Shown: positions 23,779 through 34,203 of the stretch, piece after piece
Layout: every line of letters starts with the position of its first letter
Numbering within the stretch: position 1 is the stretch's first letter
Origin: Bacteroidota bacterium
Lineage (GTDB): Bacteria; Bacteroidota; Rhodothermia; Rhodothermales; Rubricoccaceae
Direction of reading: 5' to 3'
Length of the DNA: 64,000 nucleotides
Assembly: GCA_039821555.1 (NCBI GenBank)
Contig: JBCBNX010000001.1
Location: 112,576 to 176,575 of the forward strand
The notes under the pieces: model-generated
What the model was told of the DNA's origin: nothing
Seen by the model: only the letters and a program-made list of their open reading frames with translations
Database searches by the model: none
Program-made: the position numbers and the translations under genes

Positions 23779-25047
23779 TTGTCTTTCGAACGCACCGTCG
23801 CCGCGCGCTACCTGTGGGACCCGACCTCCGAGGGAGCGGGCGGGCGCGGCTTCCTGCGCTTCGTGACCGGCATCGCGGTGGGGGGCGTGGCTGTTGGCGT
23901 GGCGGCATTGCTGCTCGCGCTCATGATCGTGAACGGCTTCAGCCGCGAGATCCGCGCGAAGATCATCGGGGTGGGGGCCGACATCCAGGTGACGACCTAC
24001 CTGAGCCGTCCGCTCGACCGCGCCGACTCGCTCCAGACAGCGCTGGCGGCCCGCGACGAGGTCGCGTCGGCCGTGCCCATCGTGGCGGACTTCGCGCTCT
24101 TGCGGTCGTCGAACGACATCGACGGAGTGCAGCTGCTCGGTATGCCTGAGGACGGGCAGCCGTTTTTGCAAGAGCGCCTACTCGACGACGCCGGAGGCTT
24201 TTCGTTCGCGCCCGACAGCGCGGGGCGGCCCGGCGTGGTCATCGGCAGCAAGCTCGCGGCGCTCCTCGGCGCGGAGGTTGGCCAGCCGCTGACCGCGTTT
24301 TCGACACGTAGCCTTAGCCAGCCACCCGTCGGGAGTATTGCAGCGGGTCTCGCCGCCCGGCCCGCCGTTCGCCAGTTCTACGTCGCGGGCATCTACGAGA
24401 CGGGCCTCGCCGAATTCGACGAGCTGTTCGCCTACACCGACCTCGACGCCGCCCGCCGCCTCTTCCGCCTCGCCGACGACGAAGTGACGCGCTTCGACGT
24501 CCGTCTCCGCGACGCCGACCTCGCGCAGTCGTACGCCCGCACCCTCTCGCTCGACCTCGGCGTGCCCTACAGCGTGCGCTCGGTCTACGACCTCTACCCG
24601 AACCTCTTCGCGTGGGTCGACCTCCAGCAGAGCATCATCCCGCTCGTCATCGGGACGCTCGTGCTCATCGGCGCGTTCAACATCATCGGCGCGCTCCTCA
24701 TGCTGCTCCTCGAAAAGAGCCGCGAGATCGGCATCCTCCTTGGCATGGGGGCGAGCCGCAAGCGGGTGCGTCGCCTGTTCCTCTGGCTCGGGCTGCTCAT
24801 CGGTGGAGCCGGGGCTGGATTCGGTGCAGGCCTCGCGCTGGTGCTCGGGCTCGTCCAGCAGCGCTTCGGCGTGATTCCGTTGCCACAGGACGCCTACTAT
24901 CTGGACACAGCGCCCGTCGAACTTCGCGCGCTCGACTTCGTCATAGTGACGACGCTGGCGCTCGTGCTGTGCGTGCTGGCCGCCTATCTGCCCGCGCGCG
25001 CCGCGGCCCGCGTCGAGCCCATCCGCACGATCCGCTTCGGCGGGTAG
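23779..25047 (+). CDS. ABC-transporter permease, LolC/LolE-FtsX type
   Basis: 422 residues with the LolC/E topology: one helix near the N-terminus (GIAVGGVAVGVAALLLALMIV, about 30-50), a large periplasmic domain (50-280) and three helices after (LVIGTLVLIGAFNIIGALLM about 290; GLLIGGAGAGFGAGLALVLG; FVIVTTLALVLCVLAAYLPA about 390). MSFERTVAARYL and the ending YLPARAAARVEPIRTIRFGG are family hallmarks. These pull lipoproteins from the inner membrane using an ATPase (LolD) and hand them to LolA. No lolD lies beside it and lolA is about 20 kb away, so a general MacB/FtsX-type exporter remains possible. Start is TTG. Confidence 0.88.
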   Translation: MSFERTVAARYLWDPTSEGAGGRGFLRFVTGIAVGGVAVGVAALLLALMIVNGFSREIRAKIIGVGADIQVTTYLSRPLDRADSLQTALAARDEVASAVPIVADFALLRSSNDIDGVQLLGMPEDGQPFLQERLLDDAGGFSFAPDSAGRPGVVIGSKLAALLGAEVGQPLTAFSTRSLSQPPVGSIAAGLAARPAVRQFYVAGIYETGLAEFDELFAYTDLDAARRLFRLADDEVTRFDVRLRDADLAQSYARTLSLDLGVPYSVRSVYDLYPNLFAWVDLQQSIIPLVIGTLVLIGAFNIIGALLMLLLEKSREIGILLGMGASRKRVRRLFLWLGLLIGGAGAGFGAGLALVLGLVQQRFGVIPLPQDAYYLDTAPVELRALDFVIVTTLALVLCVLAAYLPARAAARVEPIRTIRFGG

Positions 25048-25151
25048 CGATGATAAATTTTGATGGGTGATGTTCGATTGGGGGCGACTCCAGATATCGA
25101 ATCGCTTATCACTTCCTTTCTCCGTCTCCCTTTCCTTTTTCGTCTCTCCCC

Positions 25152-25628
25152 ATGGCCCTCTCTGTTGGCGACGCCGCCCCCGACTTCACGCTCTACTCCG
25201 ATGGCATGGAGGCCGTCACCCTCTCCGACGCGCTGAAGAACGGCAACGTGCTGCTGCTCTTCTTCCCGGGTGCCTTCACGAGCGTCTGCACCACCGAACT
25301 CAACACGGTCAACAACGACCTCGCGACCTACACCGACGCGAACGCTCAGGTCTTTGGCATCTCGACCGACTCGCCGTTCGTGCTGCAGGAGTTCAAGAAG
25401 GCGAACAGCCTGACGTTTCCGCTCCTCACCGACCACAACGCCGAGGTGTCGGCGCTCTACGACTCGAAGTATGACAACGACTTCACGTCGATGAACCTCG
25501 ACCGCGTCTCGAAGCGCTCGGCCTTCGTGATCGCGCAGGACGGCACGATCCGCTACGCCGAGATCACGGCCAACGCCGGTGTGCAGCCTGACTTTGAGGC
25601 GATCCAGGGTGTGCTAGCTAGCCTCTAG
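25152..25628 (+). CDS. Peroxiredoxin (AhpC/TSA family), single-cysteine
   Basis: 158 residues of thioredoxin fold that reduce hydrogen peroxide or organic peroxides. The active site is FFPGAFTSVCTTE with peroxidatic Cys46, plus the conserved Arg in RVSKRSAFVI. No second cysteine exists, so it is of the 1-Cys kind and needs an external thiol. It resembles the AhpE/BCP-like group. The 40 bases before the ATG are almost all pyrimidines with no Shine-Dalgarno sequence. The spacer to the next gene is filled by a heptad inverted repeat. Confidence 0.93.
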   Translation: MALSVGDAAPDFTLYSDGMEAVTLSDALKNGNVLLLFFPGAFTSVCTTELNTVNNDLATYTDANAQVFGISTDSPFVLQEFKKANSLTFPLLTDHNAEVSALYDSKYDNDFTSMNLDRVSKRSAFVIAQDGTIRYAEITANAGVQPDFEAIQGVLASL

Positions 25629-25640
25629 CGCTGCGCTGTC

Positions 25641-25716
25641 ACGTTGTTGCGTGTTACGTATTGCGTGTTACGTGTTGAGTAAGAACACACGCAACACGTA
25701 ACACGCAATACGCATG
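25641..25716 (+). repeat. Heptad inverted-repeat element between the peroxiredoxin and pta genes
   Basis: Seven-base units (TTGCGTG, TTACGTA, TTGCGTG, TTACGTG) run from 25647 to 25674, and reverse-complement units (ACGCAAC, ACGTAAC, ACGCAAT, ACGCATG) run from 25689 to 25716. Arms 25660-25680 and 25689-25709 pair at 20 of 21 positions around an 8-base loop. It fills most of the 85-base spacer and its last unit contains an ATG usable as the pta start. Confidence 0.9.
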
Positions 25717-25740
25717 GTTTCGATACGTCTATCGATTGAT

Positions 25741-26718
25741 ATGATTGACCAGATTCAAGCGAAAGCCAAAGCTCTCAACAAACGCATCGTCCTGCCCGAA
25801 GGTGAGGATGCTCGCACGCTCCATGCGATGAAGTGGATCGTCGACGAGGGACTCGCGCAGCCGGTGCTCCTGGGCAACCCCGACGTGGTGCTGCCGCTCG
25901 CCAAGCAGGAGGGCGTCACGATCCCGGATCACGTTCCGCTCATTCACCCCGCAGCCTCGGAGCACCGCGACGCGTTCGCGCAGACCTACTACGACCTCCG
26001 CAAGCGCAAAGGCGCGACCGAGGACGAGGCTCGTGCCGCCGTCGCCGACGAACTCGTGTTCGGCGCGCTGATGGTCCGACACGACCTCGTCGATGGCTCC
26101 GTCTCCGGCGCGGCGCACCCTAGTCCCGACGTGATCCGTGCGGCGATTCGCATGATCGGCGTCGGCGAGGCCTCTGCGCTGGTATCGAGCTTCTTCCTGA
26201 TGGTGATGCCCGACGGGCGCGTCTGCACGTTCGCCGATTGTGCCGTGAACGTCGAGCCGGAGGCCGAGCAACTCGCTTCCATTGGCCTTGATGCGGGGCG
26301 CGCGCACCAGCAGCTCACGGGCGAGACGCCGCGCATTGCCTTCCTCTCGTTCTCGACCATCGGCTCGGCGGAGCACCCCGACGTGGACCGCGTGCGCGGC
26401 GCCGTGAAACTTGCCCGGGAGCGCCGCCCCGACTGGACAATCGACGGCGAGTTCCAGTTCGACAGCGCCTACGTCCCGAGCGTGGCCGCCCGCAAAGCGC
26501 CGAACTCGCCGCTCCAAGGCGACGCCAACGTGTTTGTCTTCCCGAACCTCGCGGCGGGCAATATCACCTACAAGGCCGTCCAGCGTACGTCGGGCGCCGA
26601 GGCCATCGGGCCGATCCTCGCTGGCCTCTCACAGCCTGCCAACGACCTCTCGCGCGGTGCCGACGCCGAGGACATCGTCAACGTCGTCTGCATCACCGCC
26701 TTGCAGGCCGACGGATGA
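25741..26718 (+). CDS. pta: Phosphate acetyltransferase (PTA domain form)
   Basis: Converts acetyl-CoA and phosphate to acetyl phosphate and CoA, the link between central metabolism and acetate or acetyl phosphate. 325 residues, the short form consisting only of the PTA_PTB domain. Features: MIDQIQAKAKALNKRIVLPEGED start, VDGSVSGAAHPSPDVIRAAI (CoA/phosphate-binding), FFLMVMPDGRVCTFADCAVN, IAFLSFSTIGSAEHP, and the ending LAGLSQPANDLSRGADAEDIV. Start at 25741 matches where relatives begin; an ATG at 25714, inside the repeat element, would add nine residues. The stop overlaps the next start by four bases. No acetate kinase gene is adjacent. Confidence 0.94.
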   Translation: MIDQIQAKAKALNKRIVLPEGEDARTLHAMKWIVDEGLAQPVLLGNPDVVLPLAKQEGVTIPDHVPLIHPAASEHRDAFAQTYYDLRKRKGATEDEARAAVADELVFGALMVRHDLVDGSVSGAAHPSPDVIRAAIRMIGVGEASALVSSFFLMVMPDGRVCTFADCAVNVEPEAEQLASIGLDAGRAHQQLTGETPRIAFLSFSTIGSAEHPDVDRVRGAVKLARERRPDWTIDGEFQFDSAYVPSVAARKAPNSPLQGDANVFVFPNLAAGNITYKAVQRTSGAEAIGPILAGLSQPANDLSRGADAEDIVNVVCITALQADG

Positions 26719-27524
26719 TCGCTGCGCTGCTCCAGTTCGGCCCCGCCTACCTCGACGTGGCGGGCAACCTCGACCGCGTCGAGGCGCTGCTAGACGGCGT
26801 CGACGCGGACCTCGTTGTGCTGCCGGAGTTGTTCGCGACGGGCTATTTCTTCCGCTCGCTCGAGGATTCAGCTAGCGTTTCGGAGCCGATCCCAGACGGT
26901 CCGACGACGGAGCGTTTGCAAACATGGGCCGCTGCGACGGGTGCGACGTTCGTGGCAGGGCTGCCCGAATTGGGCGACGATGGTAAGCGGTACAACTCCG
27001 CCGTTGTCGTGCGCCCCAACGGCTCGACGGAGACGTATCGCAAGGTGCACCTCTTCTACCGCGAGAAGGACTGGGCGGCCCCCGGCGACCTCGGCTTCCG
27101 TGTCTTCGACGCGACCACGCGCGACGGCATGCCGTATCGACTTGGCGTGATGATCTGTTTCGACTGGTACTTCCCCGAAGCCGCCCGCTCGCTTGCCTTG
27201 CAAGGTGCCGATGTGATCGCGCACCCGTCGAATCTCGTGCGCAAGGATTGCCCGCGCTCGATGCCGATCCGCGCGCTCGAAAACCACGTCGTCACGATCA
27301 CAGCCAACCGGACAGGGACCGAGTCGGTTGGCGACGAAACGCTGACGTTCATCGGCCAGAGCGTGATCTGCTCGCCCGAAGGCCATCCCATCGCCAGCGC
27401 CGGGCGCGAGGAGACGACGGTGCTCACCGCCAAGTTCGACCCGCACGCCTCCCGTGAGCGCCAACTCACGGCGACCAACCACCTCTTCGGCGACCGCCGC
27501 CCAGACGTCTACACACTTGAATAG
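26715..27524 (+). CDS. Nitrilase-superfamily carbon-nitrogen hydrolase
   Basis: 269 residues with the Glu-Lys-Cys triad: Glu38 (VVLPELF), Lys110 (YRKVHLF) and Cys148 (GVMICFDWYFPE). The superfamily hydrolyses amides or nitriles, for example deaminated glutathione, omega-amides or N-carbamoyl compounds. The Cys context CFDWYFPE and FYREKDW suit the amidase/N-carbamoylputrescine-like branches, but the substrate cannot be fixed. Its start overlaps the pta stop by four bases (ATGA), so they are translated together, which links it loosely to acyl or nitrogen metabolism. Confidence 0.92.
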   Translation: MIAALLQFGPAYLDVAGNLDRVEALLDGVDADLVVLPELFATGYFFRSLEDSASVSEPIPDGPTTERLQTWAAATGATFVAGLPELGDDGKRYNSAVVVRPNGSTETYRKVHLFYREKDWAAPGDLGFRVFDATTRDGMPYRLGVMICFDWYFPEAARSLALQGADVIAHPSNLVRKDCPRSMPIRALENHVVTITANRTGTESVGDETLTFIGQSVICSPEGHPIASAGREETTVLTAKFDPHASRERQLTATNHLFGDRRPDVYTLE

Positions 27525-27587
27525 GGACGGAACTCGTCAAGGAAGCATCCGGCACGTCTACTCGTCGAAGCGGGGAGCTACCACCCT

Positions 27588-27672
27588 TGTCATGCTGAAC
27601 TTGGTTCAGCATCTCAGCGATGCTTAGTCAAACTGCAGTCGTCAGAGATCCTGAATCAAGTTCAGGATGACA
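27588..27672. mobile_element. Short MITE-like inverted-repeat element
   Basis: Left end 27588-27615 begins TGTCATGCTGAACTTGG and the right end 27645-27672 is its inverted copy, 25 of 28 positions identical. Each arm contains the small palindrome CTGAAC-TTG-GTTCAG. The 85-base element has no gene. It is of the GTCATcCTGAAcTTGtTTCAGGATCT type scattered in many genomes, and has the same arm length and layout as the element at 21757. Confidence 0.78.
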
Positions 27673-27684
27673 CATAAGGGGGCT

Positions 27685-28323
27685 CTATGCGTTCGTGGCG
27701 CTAGCTTCCGTCACGCCCTCAAAGGTATAGCCGAAGGCTTCCAGGTCCACCGCATAGAAGTCGGCGACGAGGTCGATGCTCGAGTCGTCGTAGTAGGTGC
27801 GGTAGTCGCGGCGCTTCGACTTCTTGAGGTGGGGGAGCTGCACGTCCTTGCCGAGTCGTCGGGCGACCTCCTCGAAGCTCTGGTGCAGGTTCTCGAACCG
27901 CATCATGTAGTCGACGAGGAGCTTGCCGTCGCCGTCCGCGATCCAGTCGTGCTGGGGCATGAACATCCGAGGCTTGTCGTAAAACGCCGGGTCCTGGTCC
28001 TGGAGTGTCTGCCAGAGCCACGTCTGGAAGCCTGTTTCCGTGTCCGCGAGGCCCGTCTGGTCGGTCATCTTGCGGTAGTGGAACAGCGACACCGCGCGGT
28101 CCCACGGGTTGCGCACGATGCAGAACGTGAACTTCCGGTCCCACACGCCGCGCCCGAGCATCGTGATCTTCTCCTGCGCCGTCTTGTGCTCGAACCGCGC
28201 GCCAAGCGCCTTCTCGACGCTGCTGCCGCCCGTCTTGTTGATGTGGATGAAGACGAACGGCTGGAGGTGACGCTCGCGGAAGATCGCGGCGCGGTACTTC
28301 AACGTCTGCTTCAGAGGGGGCAT
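27685..28323 (-). CDS. Sulfotransferase family 2 protein
   Basis: 212 residues. The PAPS-binding sites are clear: 5'-phosphosulfate loop FVFIHINKTGGSSVEKAL (residues 23-40) and 3'-phosphate motif FCIVRNPWDRAVSLFHY (about 67-83). Family 2 enzymes move sulfate from PAPS to sugars of glycans or polysaccharides. It lies downstream of an ABC exporter gene on the same strand, so sulfation of an exported glycan or lipid is an attractive guess. The 72-base spacer between them is a heptad inverted repeat; a MITE-like element follows the stop. Confidence 0.88.
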   Translation of the reverse strand: MPPLKQTLKYRAAIFRERHLQPFVFIHINKTGGSSVEKALGARFEHKTAQEKITMLGRGVWDRKFTFCIVRNPWDRAVSLFHYRKMTDQTGLADTETGFQTWLWQTLQDQDPAFYDKPRMFMPQHDWIADGDGKLLVDYMMRFENLHQSFEEVARRLGKDVQLPHLKKSKRRDYRTYYDDSSIDLVADFYAVDLEAFGYTFEGVTEASATNA

Positions 28324-28325
28324 TT

Positions 28326-28392
28326 CGAAGTGTGAGGGTCGAAGTGGGAAGGCGGAACTAGAGGCTCGACGTTCGGCCTTCGGCGTTCGCTG
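28326..28392 (-). repeat. Heptad inverted-repeat element between the ABC exporter and sulfotransferase genes
   Basis: Five 7-base units with GAA or GAG at a fixed position (CGAAGTG, TGAGGGT, CGAAGTG, GGAAGGC, GGAACTA) run from 28326 to 28360. Four units with the reverse complement (GGCTCGA, CGTTCGG, CCTTCGG, CGTTCGC) run from 28363 to 28390. It fills nearly all of the 72-base spacer. Confidence 0.85.
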
Positions 28393-28395
28393 CTT

Positions 28396-30207
28396 CTATG
28401 CATTCGCCAGTGCCATGCGCTCGAACTGCTCGTTCGCGGCGACGAGTTCGTCGAAGGTGCCGGAGGCGGTGAGCGTGCCCTTTTCGAGGAAGAAGAGCTG
28501 GTCGCAGGACTGAACCGTGCTCAGGCGGTGGGCGATGGTGATGAGCGTCCGCTCGCCGCGCAGCGCCTCGATGGCGTGCATGACGGCGCGCTCCGTCTCG
28601 TTGTCGAGCGCTGAGGTCGCCTCGTCGAACACGAGCACCTGTGGGTTGTGGTAGAGCGCCCGTGCGATGCCGATGCGCTGCCGCTGGCCGCCCGAGAGCC
28701 GGATGCCGCGCTCCCCGACCACCGTCTCGTACCCCTCTTCGAGGCCGTCCTTGATGAAGTCGTGGATGTTGGCCGCTTTAGCCGCGCGGATGACGGCGTC
28801 CATGTCGACTTCGGCCTCGCCAAAGGCAATGTTGGAGGCCACCGTGTCGTCGATGAGGACGATGTTCTGGGGGACATAGCCGCAGTGCTTCTGCCAGGCG
28901 GGGAGGAGGTCGTCGGTGACGGTCTGCCCGTCCACGACGAGCGCGCCGTCCTGTGGGCGGAGCAGCCCGAGGAGCAGGTCCACGACCGTCGTCTTGCCCG
29001 AGCCCGTCGGGCCGACGAAGCCGACTGACTCGCCCTTGCGGATCGTGAGCGACAGATCGCGGAAGAGTGGCGCGCTCTCGGGGTAGCCGAATGTCACGCC
29101 GCGCAACGCGACGGCGCCCTCAAACGGGACGGCGTTGTCGCGGACGACCTCCTTGCGGCGGCGGCGCTGGTTGTTGATCGCGTCGCCCTGGCCCTTCAGG
29201 TCGTCGTAGATGCGGGCGAGCGCGGCGTCGTTGAAGGAGATCTTCGCCATCGAGATGTAGACCTCTTGGAGGTTCGGCTTGAGCCGGAGGATGGCGTAGG
29301 CGTAGACGCCGAGCAGCGGGATGATCTCCGCGACGTTCTTTTCGAGCGCGATGTAGTAGAGTACGATCAGCAGGATGCCGCCGAAAGCAAGCGTTTCCAT
29401 CGCGTACTGCGGGATCTTGGCGATCACGTTCTGGGTGACGAGCCGCTCGGCGAACGTGCGCGACGGCTTCGAGAACCGGTCGAGGAACGGCTCCTCCAAA
29501 TGGAGCAGCTTCACGTCCTTGACGGCCATGAACGCCTCGCTCGCGATCTTGAAGCGCTGCCCGTTGGCCGCCACGCGCTCTTTGCCTGTGCGAAGCAGCT
29601 TGCGCTTGACCGAGAGGTAAATCAGGCTGTAGGCCCCGCCAAATACCACGAACGCCCCCACCGAGAGCAGCGGGTCCACCGCGATGAGCAGGATGAAGAT
29701 GAACACGCTCACCACGCCACGGGCGACGAGCACCATGCACGGCTGGAGGATGCCGTTGACGATCTCGTTGACCTCGTAGAGGAGGTTCTTGCCAAGCTCG
29801 GCCGAGTTGGTGCGGAGGTAATAGAGGTAGGGGCGGTAGAGGTATGACTTCAGCAGCCGCATCGAGAGCGAGTGACGACGCATCTGTGTGAACCGCGCCA
29901 TCGCCCACGCGACGAGCGTGTTGAACACGTTGCCGAGCACCAGCAGCGTGAGCGTCACGCAGCCGAGCGCCATCAGGAAGCCCTCCGTGGTCGCGAAGCC
30001 GAAGTAGGTGTAGACCCGCGCGAGCCACACATTCGTCTCGACCGAACTGGGGTCGGCGACGACCTGGAGAAACGGGGCTACGGAGCCGATGCCGGCCACC
30101 TGCAGCAGCGCCATCCCGATAATGGCTGGAACCAGGAGGTAGACACGGCGGCGCTCACTCGGCGTGAGCACCTGAAAGAGCTTGCGGTACGTGCCCGTCG
30201 AGCGCAT
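28396..30207 (-). CDS. ABC exporter, fused membrane and ATPase domains (MsbA/PglK-like)
   Basis: 603 residues. Six-helix membrane domain (about 25-320; VYLLVPAIIGMALLQVAGIG opens it) followed by an ATPase domain with Walker A VGPTGSGKTTVV, Q-loop GYVPQNIVLIDDT, signature IRLSGGQRQRIGIARAL, Walker B VLVFDEATSALD and switch His in TIAHRLSTV. The helix pattern and ALRGVTFGYPESAPLF suit half-transporters that flip lipids or lipid-linked oligosaccharides (PglK type). The start at 30207 (MRSTGTYRKL) is preferred over an upstream extension to 30282. The gene precedes a sulfotransferase gene, hinting at export of a sugar-bearing molecule. Substrate unknown. Confidence 0.93.
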   Translation of the reverse strand: MRSTGTYRKLFQVLTPSERRRVYLLVPAIIGMALLQVAGIGSVAPFLQVVADPSSVETNVWLARVYTYFGFATTEGFLMALGCVTLTLLVLGNVFNTLVAWAMARFTQMRRHSLSMRLLKSYLYRPYLYYLRTNSAELGKNLLYEVNEIVNGILQPCMVLVARGVVSVFIFILLIAVDPLLSVGAFVVFGGAYSLIYLSVKRKLLRTGKERVAANGQRFKIASEAFMAVKDVKLLHLEEPFLDRFSKPSRTFAERLVTQNVIAKIPQYAMETLAFGGILLIVLYYIALEKNVAEIIPLLGVYAYAILRLKPNLQEVYISMAKISFNDAALARIYDDLKGQGDAINNQRRRRKEVVRDNAVPFEGAVALRGVTFGYPESAPLFRDLSLTIRKGESVGFVGPTGSGKTTVVDLLLGLLRPQDGALVVDGQTVTDDLLPAWQKHCGYVPQNIVLIDDTVASNIAFGEAEVDMDAVIRAAKAANIHDFIKDGLEEGYETVVGERGIRLSGGQRQRIGIARALYHNPQVLVFDEATSALDNETERAVMHAIEALRGERTLITIAHRLSTVQSCDQLFFLEKGTLTASGTFDELVAANEQFERMALANA

Positions 30208-30487
30208 GGGAGGGGTGCGGAGGGTAGGGTGCGGCTGTGGTGCCGCGGCAGCGAGTTGGCGCAATATCCCCAAAGACGACACACGGTTGGGGGGTGCCCG
30301 AAAGCTTCACAGCCGCAGCGAACGACCCTCACAGCGAAGAGGAAGCCAGGCCTCGCCACGACCAATCAACCTCCCGCGCAGGAACGTATGCGCGACAGTC
30401 TGCCCAGCCGAATGTGCATGGACCCTGACAGCGTCGCAGCGGTTCAGTCTCGGTACCTACGCCATCTTCCGCTTACCCCTCGGCACG

Positions 30488-30700
30488 ATGAACGCCAAGC
30501 ACGTCCAGACCCTCCACATCGATGGCATGAGCTGTGCCCACTGCGTCCGTGCCGTTGAGTCCGCGCTCACGGGGCGCGACGGCGTCGAGATCGAGTCGGT
30601 CGAGATTGGCTCGGCGACCATCCACTTCGACCCGGCGAAAACGAGTTTGCCCGAACTCGCGGCGCTGATCGAGGAGGAGGGCTATGCCGTCAAGCAGTAG
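30488..30700 (+). CDS. copZ: Copper chaperone, heavy-metal-associated domain protein
   Basis: 70 residues, just one HMA domain: [15 protein letters not shown] holds the metal-binding CxxC, followed by the beta strands [13 protein letters not shown] and the ending [11 protein letters not shown]. CopZ-type chaperones carry Cu(I) to the exporter ATPase, whose gene starts 20 bases downstream, so an operon is nearly certain. The start at 30488 is fixed by the length of the domain; the longer in-frame reading is not protein-like. Confidence 0.92.
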   Translation: MNAKHVQTLHIDGMSCAHCVRAVESALTGRDGVEIESVEIGSATIHFDPAKTSLPELAALIEEEGYAVKQ

Positions 30701-30720
30701 CGCAGGTCCAGTCTAGCACG

Positions 30721-33060
<2,340 letters not shown>

Positions 33061-33064
33061 CACC

Positions 33065-33631
33065 GTGCCGGATCCCGTCGTCGCCCGCTTCGAACAGACT
33101 GTGCCGCACCTGCCGCACGAGAGCACAGGCGATGTCTTCCACGACCTCGTGAGCTGCCTCGTCGAGCAGCAGATCCACTACCGAAGCACAAAGCACGTCT
33201 TCGCCCGCGCCCTCGACCGTGTCACCCCCGACACGTTCGGCGTGTTCGAAAAGGACGGACTCGCCGACGTGCGGTTGTCTCGCCAGAAGCGCGATGCGCT
33301 AGCAGCCACCGTCACATTCATCCGTGACGGCGATGCCATCGACTGGGCCGCGTTGTCCGATGCCGAGGTCCGCAACATGCTGAAAAAGATTCGCGGCGTC
33401 GGCATCTGGACCATCGACATGGTGCTGCTCTACACGCTGGAGCGCCCCGACATTTTTCCCGCGGATGACTACCACCTCAAGCAGATCATGGGCACGCTCT
33501 ACGGCATCGAGCCGGGCAACGGCCAGAAACGGCGGATGAGGGACATGGCCGAGGCGTGGCGGCCCGAGCGGTCGCGCGTCGTGCGGCTTCTGCTCGCCTG
33601 GAAGGCGTGGCAGCGCGAATGCGCCCGGTAA
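33065..33631 (+). CDS. DNA-3-methyladenine glycosylase II-like (AlkA/HhH-GPD)
   Basis: 188 residues. Helix-hairpin-helix MLKKIRGVGIWTIDMVLLYTL followed by FPADDYHLKQIM, where one of the paired Asp residues is the catalytic one of the AlkA group. It removes alkylated bases from DNA in base-excision repair. VEQQIHYRSTKHVFARAL is the matching upstream helix set. It lacks the AlkA N-terminal domain, like the compact glycosylases of archaea and Gram-positives. The GTG start at 33065 is four bases from the copA stop; a longer in-frame reading overlaps copA and is spurious. Same-strand order suggests readthrough from copA. Confidence 0.87.
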   Translation: MPDPVVARFEQTVPHLPHESTGDVFHDLVSCLVEQQIHYRSTKHVFARALDRVTPDTFGVFEKDGLADVRLSRQKRDALAATVTFIRDGDAIDWAALSDAEVRNMLKKIRGVGIWTIDMVLLYTLERPDIFPADDYHLKQIMGTLYGIEPGNGQKRRMRDMAEAWRPERSRVVRLLLAWKAWQRECAR

Positions 33632-33639
33632 CCGCACCG

Positions 33640-34203
33640 ATGGCCAACATCACGTCTCAACGTTCCGGGACCGCCGACCTCGCTCTCAAGGGTGGGGGCA
33701 TTCCGCCGTGGCTCTTCCGGCGGATGACGAAGCTGAGCCTGCACGTCACCGAAACGATCGTTGCCGACTATGGGACGCAGGGCTTTCTGAAGCGGCTCTC
33801 CGATCCGTTCTGGCTCCAGAGCTTTGCCGCGGTCATCGGGATGGACTGGAACTCGTCGGGCGTGACAACCGCCGTGCTTCGCGCGCTTAAGACCGCACTC
33901 AATCCGCGCGCGGACGACCTCGGCTTGATTGTGTGCGGCGGCAAGGGCAAGCGCTCGCTCCAGACTCCGCACGAACTCGTCTGCTACGGCGACCGGACGG
34001 GCCTTGACGGCGACGCGCTCGCCCGCGCGAGTATGCTCAGCGCCAAGGCGGACAGCACCGCGGCGCAGGACGGCTTCCAACTCTACATCCACGGATTCAT
34101 CGCCATCGCCGACGAGGAGTGGACGGTGATCCAGCAGGGCATGAGGCCCGCCGACCGCAGCGCGCGGCGCAGTGGAACGTGCCAAGCTGGGGCAGACGGA
34201 TAG
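33640..34203 (+). CDS. DUF763 protein, apparently truncated
   Basis: 187 residues that match the N-terminal half of DUF763: TADLALKGGGIPPWLFRRMT, RLSDPFWLQSFAAVIGMDWN, SSGVTTAVLRALKTALNPRAD, GLIVCGGKGKRSLQTPHEL and FQLYIHGFIAIADEEWTVIQ QGMRP. Members are usually 300 or more residues long; after ADRSARR, where relatives continue with a tyrosine-rich YHW-like stretch, this protein reads SGTCQAGADG and stops. A small frame runs on in another phase (34172-34405). It may be a frameshifted or deleted copy. DUF763 has no established function. It starts nine bases after the glycosylase stop. Confidence 0.75.
   Translation: MANITSQRSGTADLALKGGGIPPWLFRRMTKLSLHVTETIVADYGTQGFLKRLSDPFWLQSFAAVIGMDWNSSGVTTAVLRALKTALNPRADDLGLIVCGGKGKRSLQTPHELVCYGDRTGLDGDALARASMLSAKADSTAAQDGFQLYIHGFIAIADEEWTVIQQGMRPADRSARRSGTCQAGADG

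Noticed and set aside
23605-24171. N-terminal extension of PruA by about 190 residues
   Set aside because: Runs through the divergent permease gene and reads as arginine/serine-rich noise; the family length fits a start at 23604.
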